Origin: Kingdonia uniflora
Taxonomy: Eukaryota; Streptophyta; Magnoliopsida; Ranunculales; Circaeasteraceae
Assembly (NCBI GenBank): GCA_014058105.1
Contig: JACGCM010002456.1
Span: forward strand, 186,001-250,000
Direction: 5' to 3'
Length of the DNA: 64,000 bases
A program made the position numbers and the translations under genes. Below the pieces are notes generated by a model. The model made no database searches. It saw only the letters and a program-made list of their open reading frames with translations, and had not been told where the DNA came from. This document shows, in pieces, positions 1-16,886 of this stretch (the first letter of the stretch is position 1; every line of letters starts with the position of its first letter).

Positions 1-438
1 ATTATCTTTCATCTACATTACCTCAAGTGATATTTTTCCTCTACTGATTCTCTTACCCATGTGTCTCTTCAAGATATTTACATTACCCTCGAGTAAAAAA
101 ATATGTCAAGTCAGTTTGTGCCGCCTGATTTCACAAGTACGTGTGAGAAAAACGGCAAGTCGAAATACTGCCGATTCACAAGGGATATGTGAAGCTTTGA
201 AGTGTTTTATGCTATAGAAGAATGGTCTGACAAAAGTTTTATCAGCTTTAGGGAAAGTTTTATTTCACAAGGCAGTATTTATTTATTTTTCTTATTATCA
301 TCTACTTTGATACGAACATTATATGTCCGTATCAACGTGAGGGGGAGTGTTGCAGAGTATAATAGTATTAAGAGGGTTCTAAAATGAGGAGTTTCCTATT
401 CCTAATAGAAGTAGTAGAATTAATAGTTATGTTGGATA

Positions 439-712
439 CAGGGGCGGAGCTAGGGATGAGTGGGGTTAAATGACCCCACTCACTTTCTAAAAAAATCGTC
501 ATTTTTCGTTTAGCTTCTGACAATTTTTTTGGTAGTAGAGTATAATTGACACCACTTAACTTTGGACAGTACAGAGGTATTGGCTCAGTGGTTGGGTCTA
601 CTTGTTTTGACAGCTTGGTCCTTGGTTTAATTTCCCTCATCTTCAATAATACGTAGTACTCTTATATTACGTGGAAAACTACTTTTGATGTGGAAAGTTA
701 AAAAAAAAAAAA
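439..712 (+). repeat. Composite repeat: hAT-like end plus tRNA-like (SINE) boxes
   Basis: It starts with CAGGGGCGGAGC, the same kind of end as the hAT MITE at 7833. At about 580-590 there is TTGGCTCAGTGGTTGGG, resembling a pol III A box. About 30 bases later comes GGTCCTTGGTTTAATTTCC, resembling a B box, and an A-run sits at about 700-712. That layout fits a tRNA-derived SINE or its remnant. No matching right terminus or target duplication was found, so the boundaries are approximate. Confidence 0.35.
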
Positions 713-897
713 AATTAATTTTTACCTCTTCTTTTTAGACATGGCTAATTTAAAGTGGTTTAGGTAGTTAATTTTGTGATGTGGCTCCTTTTTGTGGGGA
801 GTATGCTATATCCACAACATCAAATTTGGGTTGAAACTCCTCAAAGGTACTCTGTATCATAGAGAGGATGTTGTGGATGCTCTAAGGCTCTAATGCA

Positions 898-1070
898 CAG
901 TGAAACCGGTCTTATTACACCCTATATAAATGCACAACCTCTCTAAATACACAAAAAACTTTGGTCCCAAAATTCAAATTCTTTCTAATTGTCATTTATA
1001 TAATTGCACAACCTCTATATTTGCACATTTTTTGGCATCCCAAGGGTGTGCATTTATCTAGGTTTCAGTG
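898..1070. mobile_element. Small MITE with CAGTGAAACC-type ends
   Basis: A 173-bp AT-rich segment runs from CAGTGAAACC to GGTTTCAGTG; the ends are inverted repeats with one mismatch. Internal sequence also mirrors itself (gcacaacctctctaaatacac against gtgcatttatctagg). The flanks share ATGCA at the end of an 8-base window, but the rest of the window does not match, so the target duplication is imperfect. Superfamily not assigned. Confidence 0.45.
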
Positions 1071-2040
1071 TATATGCAGGTAATGATTAATTTATTGTAT
1101 CTTTTATATGCTAAAAAAGTGTTTATATTGCAATGTAGCCATAGAAAAATGTCAAAAACACCATTACTATATATTAAAAAAATTCTCGAGGGCTCCCCCC
1201 TAGTGTATATATAGGCCTTTCATGTAATAGTTGAATTAATCTTTTATGAATAAATCTCTTCCCTTTAATTTCTACAGCTGTGATGTACCAATTTGTGGTT
1301 ACAAGTTGTGTTGGTTGAATAGTGCAGAGTGATGTCTTTGAGAAAGGCTTTTTTAGCGTCTTAGAAGTGATCTAATGTATTCTCTTGTTGAGTGCTTTGT
1401 CCTTTTATCTTTTTCAGCATGCCTCCTTTTTCGGATCCTTTTTTTCCTCCTCTTGATACAGAGTTTTACTAGTTGCCAATCCTTTGACATTTGGTAAAAG
1501 GTGGGTTTAACCACGGAGTATATGAATGCCATGCTCTCTTTGTTTAGAGTGGAGGATGTGGGGGAAATGGAAGACAGAAGAGTCCAGATGCATAACATGC
1601 AGTCTCATGCCTATTTATTCTCCTTTCTTGAAGTTGGGAAGATGCCTATAGTGTAGCTATAAGATTGTGCTTCACATTTAAGACCCCTTATGTCCATATC
1701 TCTTTCAAGTGGCCCAAAGATGGTTTCCATGTGGATAGGGTTTATATGTCAAATACAACTTTTGTCCAACAATTATATTTTTATATTACAAACCTATTAC
1801 ATCTGAATTACATATCTATTGCAACTTTGGACAAGTGCTCATGTCATATTAGGTAAATAATATTCTACTTATTTCAAGAACCAAAATAAACTTATCGTGG
1901 AACCATTTCATATTAAATAACCGCACATTCAAAAGCTACGAAATTTCATTATGTGACCTCTCTAAGATTGTAATTTGTTTTGCTGCATTTGGGTGATATT
2001 ATTATTATTATGTTAATTGGGTGTTCACTATGGATTTCAG

Positions 2041-2362
2041 GAGAACAATGGGACAGAAGAGAAAGTGATTGTAGCTGTAAAGCAAGGAAATTTACTGGGA
2101 ACTGCTTTCCACCCTGAATTGACTGCGGACACTCGATGGTATATACTCGCCTCCAGATTATCATTAATAGCCCACCAATTTTGTATTCTAATTCATCATC
2201 TTACTTGTGGTTCTAAATTTCTTCTTGTGCAGGCATAGTTACTTCTTGAAAATGGTTGGCGAGGAAGAACTGACTCCTTCTGATGATTCTTCTACTACAG
2301 AGGGCGAAGATTTTATTAATAACCAACAGCTAATCAACGATTTCCCAATATATCAGTACTAG
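2041..2362 (+). CDS. PDX2: PDX2 glutaminase subunit of pyridoxal 5'-phosphate synthase, C-terminal exons
   Basis: Two exons are visible, 2041-2138 and 2233-2362 (TAG stop). The intron begins gtatat and ends gtgcag, and splicing rebuilds the Trp codon of ADTRWHSYF. The first exon encodes [20 protein letters not shown], the conserved PdxT/SNO-type glutaminase C-terminus. The HPE triplet supplies the His and Glu of the Cys-His-Glu catalytic triad. In the family, PDX2 releases ammonia from glutamine and passes it to PDX1 for vitamin B6 synthesis in the cytosol. The second exon adds a plant-type acidic tail ending INDFPIYQY. The N-terminal half, including the nucleophilic Cys, is not in the window. 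The reading frame is intact as far as seen, so this is a gene cut by the window edge rather than a pseudogene. Confidence 0.9.
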
Positions 2363-2630
2363 CTAGGAGATAGCTTATAGGTACCTTTGTCCAATTCTTT
2401 TTCAATATGCAGATTTTTCGTTTTTCTGTATTGCTACTTAGTTCTCTAATTAATCTATTGTCTTTTTTCTTATAAATGAATCTCATATTGTTTTGTTTTA
2501 TAATTACATCTAATGATTCTTCCAGCTTCATATGCTTAGAAAAAGAAAAAGGAAAGAAGTACATTCCCTTTTTAAGTCATTTTAGCACAAATGAATAGTG
2601 TTTTTTTTCACAGTTGGCTTTTAGTTCCAT

Positions 2631-3114
2631 AGTTTTAGTAATTTGGCTTTATAGAAAACTTGTGGACTAATAAAGACCCTTTACTAGCGGAGATCCTTAA
2701 AAATCATGGCCCGTGAAAATGTTCCTAACACTGTATCATAGTTTTAGTAATTTGGCTTTATAGAAAACTTGTGGACTAATAAAGACCCTTTACTAGCGGA
2801 GATCCTTAAAAATCATGGCCCGTGGAAATGTTCCTAACACTGTATCATAGTTTTAGTAATTTGGCTTTATAGAAAATGTTCCTAACACTGTATCATAGTT
2901 TTAGTAATTTGGCTTTATAGAAAACTTGTGGACTAATAAAGACCCTTTACTAGCGGAGATCCTTAAAAACCATGGCCCGTGGAAATGTTCCTAACACTGT
3001 ATCATAGTTTTAGTAATTTGGCTTTATAGAAAACTTGTGGACTAATAAAGACCCTTTACTAGTGGAGATCCTTAAAAATCATGGCCCGTATAAATGTTCC
3101 TAACACTCTATCAT
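2631..3114. repeat. Tandem array, 109-bp unit, five copies, one deleted
   Basis: Copies begin with AGTTTTAGTAATTTGGC at 2631, 2740, 2849, 2897 and 3006. Spacing is 109 bp except between the third and fourth starts (48 bp), where 61 bp are missing. The deletion joins two sites sharing a short A-run (gaaaa). Copies differ by only a few bases, for example agcgg/agtgg and gtgaaaa/gtggaaa, so the array looks young. No open reading frame runs through it. Confidence 0.9.
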
Positions 3115-3401
3115 AATGGCTAGGCTAAAGCTATTATTTTTAGGGTATTAGCTATCCTAAGTTTTATCTTGGACTATTTTGCATAATTGACTACCAGCAT
3201 TTGAAGCATTAATTTTATTTCGAATTCTGGTCTCTAGCAACCAGCGCTTATACGGTGGCCCCAAGAACCTATTACTTCGGATCTATTACATGCAAATTAT
3301 GACTGAATATCTCTTGAGATTGTCTTTAAGTTGCATTTGTTCTATATAATATGTCATAACCATCTCTACGCCCTCAACATGATAATATTAACTTACTATT
3401 G

Positions 3402-3426
3402 ATAATAGTAATAATAATAATAATAA
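3402..3426. repeat. ATA/TAA microsatellite
   Basis: A short run of TAA units with one interruption (taatag) lies in intergenic DNA downstream of PDX2. Confidence 0.7.
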
Positions 3427-5023
3427 CAATATAGAGGCATCAGCGTGATGAACCGTACGGCTGTAAACAAATACTATGGGTGGCTTTGTGGAATTTAGAA
3501 TACATAAGAGGATCGAAGACTGTAATAACACTTTCCCTGTTGTACCATAAGAAAGAAGGAAATCTTTTTAGATCTTGTGAAATTTCATTGCCAAGCTAAT
3601 GTATCTAATTGTTTGTCATAAGTGTGGTCTTCTAGTACAGTAGACAGACATAATTGTTGGTTTTTTGTAGGAAAGACTCAACTCCCATGGCCAACATTTG
3701 CAGCCACCTTCACCTTCCTTACAGCCTGTGTGTATGCTATCTCTCTCTCTCTCCCTATCTCCCTTATTTGAGCGCCATTGTGACGCCCAAATGAACAACC
3801 TTATGCACCTTTGATGGAGTTGCCTCTATGCCTCTACACATACCTCGGTGCAGATCAACGATAATACTGCTTCATATAAACCCCCACACCGAAAACCATT
3901 GCATCTTATTAGAATTTTTTCAACAGTCACTATCAAGAAATCACAAATCTCCATCCTCCCCCATCTTCACATTCGTTGGTCTCTTATTAGAATAGTTTTT
4001 GTATTTGTGGGTATGGGGTCCAACCCCATGTAATCTTGTCTCCAGCGGCTTAGCTATATAAGATATTGTTATCAGCATTTGTCACCTCCGCCCCCAACCT
4101 TCACTAACATCAATTTAAGTTACTTAAAAAAAATTCATTAATCAAAAGTTCATGATATGAAATGTGTAAAACACTACAAAAATGAGGACTGTAATATCCA
4201 CTAGCCTCACAAGAAGTCAAACTAACTCAGCTCATCTCTTTCCCCATGTGAGCTGTTGTTGATCACTCCAAAATAATCTAAAATGGTCTTCACAGATTCT
4301 TATAATCTTTATTATACCAGAGTGTGGTTTTTGCTAATCCGATTTTTTTTAAATTTTATTTGGAAGCTGCTAGTCTAACTTAACTGTTTTTCGCTCTAGC
4401 AGGGTGCGTGTAAGAAGTCCAAACTGAGTTTAAGAAACCCAGACTGTGTGTAGCTTGGTGAACCCTTTCCAGTGTTTTCAAGCATATCCTGAAATTAAAT
4501 AGTCTCTAGAAATATATGAAATAATAGTACCAAAAAACAATCGGCCCCCCAAAATAAATTCCCAATATGGCCTCTGTAAACAGCTAGGTTTAACAGCTAA
4601 ACTTAGCTGCTAAATAATATAGTTGGGGTAGTAGTATTTAGTATTAGTTACCCCACACATTCCAATTGTTTGAGAAAGCAAATCACACTAAATGATGAGC
4701 TCAAACAATCAATGAGTCTCAAACAAATATTTTACATTTTTGCATGAACATACAACGAATCAACTTGAGTTTTTCGATTATTTTGATCTTGGTTTTGTTA
4801 TTTCAGTAGGTGCACCAAACAGTGTAGTACACAACCCAACAAACAAATGGCCTTGTTTTTTAACTACCACTGCCACTACTAGTGTCTCTACTACTACTAC
4901 TACTGCTACTAGTTCTTTCAAGGTTCATAACTGTAAAAATGGAGACACCCCATACTTGTTAATGAAACCCATAGTCTCAACTGAGTGAGAAAACCCACTA
5001 AGGAAACATATTCCAGAGTACCC

Positions 5024-7315
5024 ATGAAGATGAAACTCCAGTTTTCCTTGTTTTGTCAGCTTATTCTCGTACTCTTAATCCCGATCTCTGTCGCGGGGTT
5101 CGGCTCAATGGGGTCGATCTCTGCTGCATTTGGAGAAAAGGGGTTCTTTTGTGCTATTGATGCGAGTGGGAAGCAAGAAGTGTTTTGTTGGGAGAAAAAT
5201 AATTCGTCATTGTCTGATTCGGCTTACTTTAGTTCTCTTCCTCCATTGGCAGCTCTTACAGGTGGTGAAGGGTTCATGTGCGGTCTCGTCGCGAACATGT
5301 CTCAACCGTATTGCTGGAATTCGGTTAGCTCAGGTACAGATCTTGTCCCTCAGATGTATATGTACACTGCTTATTCTCATATTGCAGCTGGAAAGGATCA
5401 TGTTTGTGCTGTTAGAGGATCTTATTATTCTAATATGGATTCGGGTACCGTTGATTGTTGGGGTATTAGTCGTCATTCGAGAAATGATTCAGTTTTCGTT
5501 TATAAGTCGGAGTTTTTAAATCCTAATGTGAATAATCTTGTGTTGAGGAAGATTGTTTCTGGTGAGGGGTTTAGTTGTGGTGGAGTTAGAGAAGGGGGGA
5601 TCATTTGTTGGGGACCAAATTCGACTATGTTGGGGGTTACGACGATATCAGAGAGTTTTGCATCTCTAGCGTCAAGTAGAGATTCAGTTTGTGGAATTTC
5701 AGATGTTTCTGGTAAGATTAAGTGTTGGGGGAACCCGTATTCGTATTCGTCTAATAGTACTCCCAATCAAAACAGGTTTATGGCTTTAACTGCCGGTGCT
5801 GAACATTTTTGCGGAATTCGTGAAGATGACCATGGGATCGAATGTTGGGGGAACTATGATTTGTCGTTAGTTCCCAAAGGTTCAGGTTTCTTAGCAATTG
5901 CGTCTTCGGATTTTATCACGTGTGGGGTTAGAGAAAATGATTTGATACTTGATTGTTGGGGAGCGAAAGGTTCATCTCCTGATTATAGTCCACCATTGCA
6001 GTTATGTAGTCCAGGCCTTTGCACCTCTGATTCATGTGTCGAAGGTAAGTTTGCTTTTAATGCTAGTATCCTCAATGTGCCTGATTTGACGAGCCTGTGT
6101 GTTCGAAAAGATCTCAAGATTTGTTCTCCTTGTGGATCAAATTGTTCCGAAGGTTTCTTCCCGTCTAGTGTTTGTACAGAGAATGCTGATCGGGTGTGCA
6201 CCCAGTGTTCGCTCTGCCAAAATAGCTCTTGTTCTGACATTTGCAGGCTTCATTCTTCGCCTGGAGCGCAACAGGACAAACATTCCTCGATGAGGGAATT
6301 CGTGGTGATTATTGGTTCGTCCCTGTCGGGATTCACATTGGTCTTACTGGCATGGTGCCTTCTTCCTAGTATGATCACGCCTAAACAGGAAGACCAAAGA
6401 AAAACCAAATGTACTTGTATCGGGAAAAAAGAAGTTGAAGCTGATAACGATACAGACACGCTTCCCCCTCTATCACGAGCACCATCTGTCGGGGTTGCCC
6501 AAGTTTTCCGTCTCTCAGAGCTTAAAGACGCCACAAACGGGTTCAAGGAGTTCAATGAGCTTGGTAGGGGAAACTATGGGTTTGTTTACAAGGCCATTCT
6601 TTCAGACGGACAACACGTTGCAGTAAAAAGGGCTAATGCCGCAACAATAATCCACACGACTGGACGAGATTTTGAAGCGGAACTTGAGACTCTCTGCAAA
6701 CTTAGGCATGGCAACATTGTAAACTTGTTGGGTTACTGTCCGGAAATGGGGGAGAGATTGCTTGTTTACGAGTTTATGCCTCATGGGACACTCTATGATC
6801 ACCTTCACGGCGAGCTCTCTCCACTTAACTGGAACTTAAGGTTCAAGATCGCAATGCAAGCCGCAAGGGGACTTGATTACCTTCACAAGGAGGCCATGCC
6901 TCCCATTGTTCACCGTGATGTTAAGGCCTCCAACATTCTCTTGGACTCAGAATGGGGCGCACGGATAGCAGATTTCGGCCTCTTGAGCAGCGGAAATAAA
7001 GAACTAAATGGAGATTTGGAAAGTGATGTTTACAGCTTTGGGATAGTTTTGTTGGAGATACTCAGCGGAAGAAAGGCTTTTGACAAGGACTATGACCCCT
7101 TGAATATTGTTGATTGGGCAGTCCCCTTGATCAGACAAGGTAAGGCAGCTGTTATTATTGATCGAAACGTTGATCTTCCGAGAAACGTTGAACCTTTACT
7201 TAAACTTGCGGAGATTGCAGAACTTGCATTAAGGGAGGATCCTTCACAACGACCAACCATCTCTGAAGTGGCATTGTGTTTAGAACAATCCGTGAAAGGC
7301 GGGTTGACATTATAG
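5024..7315 (+). CDS. CRINKLY4-related receptor-like kinase (CRR1/CRR2 type), short activation segment
   Basis: Single-exon gene, 763 residues. The frame stays open upstream to 4985 but without an ATG there. The ATG at 5024 is followed at once by a signal peptide (LFCQLILVLLIPISVAG), so it is the likely start; 5030 is a second ATG. The ectodomain has seven repeats each marked by a CW or CWG core (VFCW, PYCW, VDCWG, IICWG, IKCWG, IECWG, LDCWG), the CRINKLY4-type beta-propeller. A cysteine-rich TNFR-like stretch follows (about 325-415), then one membrane helix (about 425-449). The kinase domain starts near 490, with GRGNYGFV, VAVKR, HRDVKASN and DFG. From DFG to DVYSFG there are only about 18-20 residues, and the usual GTxGYxxPE segment is absent. 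This matches my memory of Arabidopsis CRR1/CRR2, which lack part of the kinase domain and are reported inactive. Family role: plasma-membrane partner of ACR4-type receptors. A polyadenylation-like aataaa lies at 7505-7510. Confidence 0.93.
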   Translation: MKMKLQFSLFCQLILVLLIPISVAGFGSMGSISAAFGEKGFFCAIDASGKQEVFCWEKNNSSLSDSAYFSSLPPLAALTGGEGFMCGLVANMSQPYCWNSVSSGTDLVPQMYMYTAYSHIAAGKDHVCAVRGSYYSNMDSGTVDCWGISRHSRNDSVFVYKSEFLNPNVNNLVLRKIVSGEGFSCGGVREGGIICWGPNSTMLGVTTISESFASLASSRDSVCGISDVSGKIKCWGNPYSYSSNSTPNQNRFMALTAGAEHFCGIREDDHGIECWGNYDLSLVPKGSGFLAIASSDFITCGVRENDLILDCWGAKGSSPDYSPPLQLCSPGLCTSDSCVEGKFAFNASILNVPDLTSLCVRKDLKICSPCGSNCSEGFFPSSVCTENADRVCTQCSLCQNSSCSDICRLHSSPGAQQDKHSSMREFVVIIGSSLSGFTLVLLAWCLLPSMITPKQEDQRKTKCTCIGKKEVEADNDTDTLPPLSRAPSVGVAQVFRLSELKDATNGFKEFNELGRGNYGFVYKAILSDGQHVAVKRANAATIIHTTGRDFEAELETLCKLRHGNIVNLLGYCPEMGERLLVYEFMPHGTLYDHLHGELSPLNWNLRFKIAMQAARGLDYLHKEAMPPIVHRDVKASNILLDSEWGARIADFGLLSSGNKELNGDLESDVYSFGIVLLEILSGRKAFDKDYDPLNIVDWAVPLIRQGKAAVIIDRNVDLPRNVEPLLKLAEIAELALREDPSQRPTISEVALCLEQSVKGGLTL

Positions 7316-7832
7316 CACATATATACAGTTGACTCCTTCGATGTTGTATATTTATTTTGAGCTTGTATATCATATTGTTTTGATTTATTTTTTACTTCAC
7401 AAAGTGAATGAGATGGTAATTCTGCGGGAAGGATTTAGCGGTATTTGTTCTTTTAATGAGAATTCTCAAACGGGTGTATGATGTTCCTTCTTTTGTTCGT
7501 CAATAATAAAGAATTTGTTACATACAGGGTGAAACGCATTAAAAGTGTCTTCTGTTGTGTGATTGTTTTTACGTTTATGCTTTCTTAATCTGCTTAAATG
7601 TTATGGTCTCTGGGAAGTTTTTCTTAAGGTTGCGGTTGTCGCAATATAAACGGGGAAAATATGCATAATATGGGTGTTGTTTCTGTGAGAGGATAGTAAG
7701 TAAGGATGACAATGGAAACCCATCCATGGCTATTAACCGTTGTTTTATGATAAAGCTGATACCGTTATCAAGCTTTAAGCTTAAGTGCAAGACTAATCCC
7801 TAAAAGCGGACATCACTTATCTCAATTAGGAC
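7316..7832. other. CRR 3' UTR and intergenic sequence
   Basis: The likely 3' UTR runs to about 7530, just past the aataaa at 7505. No coding sequence is supported between there and the hAT element at 7833. Confidence 0.5.
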
Positions 7833-8284
7833 CAGGGGCGGAAGGAATCAGGAATTAGTTTTACGGGGGCTAAATAGTTTGGGCTGCGATTTTTTTTTTT
7901 TTTTTTTTTGTATGACCTTTTTATTCATAGGAGACCCCCTTTCGGAGATGATTGTTGGACCGACGAGAACAAAACAATGTGAAAATATGTTCTATTTCAG
8001 TTGCCTTGACGGCGGCAATTCATGGTAATGTAATCGGATTGTACAGACCGTTGTCACTAAAAGATTGATTTTGTCAAGGTATTATTAGAATACTTAAGGT
8101 TATTGTAGTACTGCCTACGAGAGAATAGTCACTTTTACGGGGTGATTTCATGATAATGAGAATAACAGTAGTTGGCATGCAAAAATTCGACAAAAGTCAA
8201 AAGGAGTACAAAAATATTAATTTTTTTGGGGTTTTTAGATTCTACGGGATATAGCTCAGGTGTCTTCATGTGGTTCCGCCCCTG
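7833..8284. mobile_element. hAT-type non-autonomous transposon with perfect 8-bp target duplication
   Basis: A 452-bp element with inverted ends CAGGGGCGGAA and TTCCGCCCCTG is flanked by ATTAGGAC on both sides (7825-7832 and 8285-8292). The 8-bp duplication and short inverted ends define the hAT superfamily. There is no transposase reading frame, so it would need an outside source. Internal sequence includes a long T-run near 7893-7909. Confidence 0.9.
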
Positions 8285-8292
8285 ATTAGGAC

Positions 8293-9239
8293 CTCTTACT
8301 AAGTGCAGAAAGGTGTCTTTGTCAAAAAGATATTGGCCTCCGTTGGGTCTACGCAATCCAGCAAGATGTTCAATTCCATGACTCTGGTCACATTAAACTT
8401 TTAGACATGCTTGACCCATGTTGGTTGAATAATTGTGTCCCGCTTTGGCTTTGGCTTCTTATAATTATCGACTTCTAATGCCATTAATTATAGATGCCCA
8501 TGGTAAAAGTCATTTACAATTAGTGTTCATAGCTCAATCTCTAATGGCTTCTCCCTACATTTTGAATTACAGGTGCATGTAATGATACAAATTCTCCGTG
8601 TTAGATTTTGCCTGATCAATTATGCTGCCATCAGAAACTCCGATCGTTCCCCGACCAGAATAATCCTAGGACAATTTTCTTTGAGAAACTCTCTCTCCGT
8701 GGGCTCTATTTCTCACCTTGTAAACCATGGGATGGTGCTTGCAAACGTTGATAGTATGAAGAGACTGGTAAAGTTTGGTTTTTTTTTTGAAATCCGGTTT
8801 GGGGGAGAGAGAGTTGTTTTCCTAACCCAACACGGGGCGGAGGGGGTGGTATACCACTTTTTCCACCACTGAGAGTCTTAAAACGACTCTGATGGTGAAA
8901 GTGGTATCGCTAGCCTTCATAATGCCGCTTCTGATCTGACGTCCCAAGTTAAACCCCAAGCTTTCCATTTAGCGATTGATTCATTCAAAGTTTTACAATT
9001 TCGACTCTAACAAAGCCACCACATCCCAATTTTTTTCTTTTTTTTTTACCTTCGGGTTAGTCATTTATTACTCGGCAAGTTTCCCGAGTGGTTACATCAT
9101 GATTAAGGGGACCACTGGTTTTCCACCGCCCTAATAGGATGTCTAATCAAACAATTGAAGTGAGTATTTCGCATTAGGTGGCGTTTTATAAATTGATGGG
9201 ACTCCAAAAATTATGTCTTCTCTATCCCAAAAAAAAAAT
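8293..9239. other. Intergenic sequence upstream of the GRIK gene
   Basis: No gene recognised. An open stretch at 8573-8872 (99 codons) resembles no family I know and looks like chance. The right end should include the GRIK promoter. Confidence 0.45.
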
Positions 9240-10784
9240 CTCTACCTCTCCTCATCTCTTCCATTGATTCAGTCTCTCTCTCTCAAAAATTCACTCGTCT
9301 CCCTCTTCTCGTCTCTCTCGCTCACTCTCTTCCCCTGATAATTCCCAGGATTTGATGAGTTCTTCAATCAAGGTTTTCTTCTTCAAATCTCTATATAATT
9401 AGAGTTCCCCGTGGTCGTTTTTCCCTCCAGTCACCGGATTACTAATTATTATTATACATTTCTTGCACTTTCAGCCAGGATACTCTCCTAAATTTTAGGT
9501 AGATCCTCTACCTAAAATTCAGATTTAACTAACTAACTAACTAACTGTCAACGCGTGCACCTACATGCGCACTTTAGAGTCCTATCTATCTTACGCCCCC
9601 CCAAATCTCACTGTTCAATTAAATTAGGGTTTCATCAACAAAATTAGGGTTCCAAATTTCACAATTCTCCTCTCAATCTCAATCTCAATCTCAATCACAG
9701 GTAACATTTCGCTCGATTATTTTGCATTATCCCGTATTATTACCTCTCGTGCTTGATGATGTCGTCGAATATATCTAGGTCAAACTTTTGTCATGTTTCG
9801 AATTTCAACAATTGGGGTTTTTTATTTTATTATTGTTGTTTGTTTGAATAGGTCCAAGGAGATAGTGTTGTTGATGGTGGTGGTAATGTTTGTATAAAAA
9901 TTGGAGAGAGTTTGGATCGATATGTTAGTGTTGAATCGCAAGGGCATCATCGATTTCATTAGCTGTTTCAGTCATTTGTGCGAATGGCATCCATTGGAAT
10001 AACCACAGATTGTTACTCTTGATACTTAATCAGGTATTAGGTTTTGATGTTTTTTTTTGTATGCTTAGTAGTTATGTTATTCGCGAGAAAATTTTCATAT
10101 TCCAGTTGAAGCATATTTTCCTTTGCGGCAAATGTGTCTAATAACAAAAATATGGAAGGGGGGATTCTCTAAAAGTTTATTTATTTTTCGATAGCAACCT
10201 TTATCTGTTCGAATAGGCATTTGGTAACAAAAAAATTCACTTTGGTTAATTGATAAATGAGGTACATCTGTACAGTTATGTCTTAACTTATTAAAGATGT
10301 TTGAATGCCAAATATGATCTAAAGTTATTTCCTGTACTGTATATTTATGATTTGTAGATATGCTAGTTTGCTTTGAATCTTAACTGATAATTCTGAATCC
10401 TAGAATGTGAAAATTATTGTTAGTTTAGTTAAGTGGATGGGTGGATGTAATTTAACTTATAGAGAAACATGAACTGGATGTTTTGGTTTGTGGAATTTTT
10501 ATGTAAGTCGGGTATTCTTCAATTTAAAATTTCTCATTTATAAAACACGATTTGCAGTTTCACATTGCGTTAAGGAATAAGTTTGATGTCAACTTACTAA
10601 ATTTAGGTTGATTGGAAAACCCATTTGAGTAGTTCTTTATATGAAGGAGAACAGGAATGTATTGATTTTTAATATGAAGTATATATTTCATTTCATTTCC
10701 AGGTTCGGGGATTCAGTTTTGTTGCTCTATCGATACTTCTGTTTATAGTTATTCCGTCGTTATTCCTTTTTGCTGGAGTTCCAC
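9240..10784 (+). promoter_or_regulatory. Probable GRIK promoter/5' leader with leader introns and upstream ORFs
   Basis: A CT-rich stretch (about 9240-9330), AACT repeats (9527-9546) and a CAATCT repeat ending in CACAG before gtaaca (about 9700) look like the 5' UTR. A second leader exon is likely at about 9852-10033 (tag before gtccaagg; cag before gtatta). A third begins after ttccag near 10702 and runs into the start codon. The middle exon has upstream ORFs, including 9922-10002 (26 codons, starts MLVLNRKG) and 9984-10022 (MASIGITTDCYS). These would be expected to restrain translation. The exon structure is inferred from splice motifs only. Confidence 0.45.

Positions 10785-16886
<6,102 letters not shown>

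Larger units (their letters stand above)
1..2040. other. Intronic or upstream sequence of PDX2 with repeat remnants
   Basis: No exon was recognised here. The first coding exon in the window starts at 2041 and is preceded by a normal acceptor (tttcag), so at least part of this stretch should be a long intron of the PDX2 gene. The earlier PDX2 exons, which encode the catalytic cysteine part, are not visible and probably lie left of the window. Two transposon-like pieces, at about 439-712 and 898-1070, are listed separately. Confidence 0.5.
2363..4700. other. Intergenic: PDX2 3' side to CRR upstream region
   Basis: No coding sequence supported. It holds the 109-bp tandem array (2631-3114) and an ATA/TAA microsatellite at about 3402-3426, listed separately. 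The last few hundred bases should contain the promoter of the CRR gene, but I could not point to a convincing TATA box. Confidence 0.5.

Noticed and set aside
4740..4988. 82-codon open stretch upstream of the CRR gene
   Set aside because: It begins at TTG, not ATG, and is low-complexity Thr/Ser sequence. No domain; it overlaps the likely leader.
4985..5023. Extended N-terminus of the CRR kinase
   Set aside because: The upstream codon is GTG and the extra 13 residues would sit in front of the signal peptide. ATG at 5024 is better.
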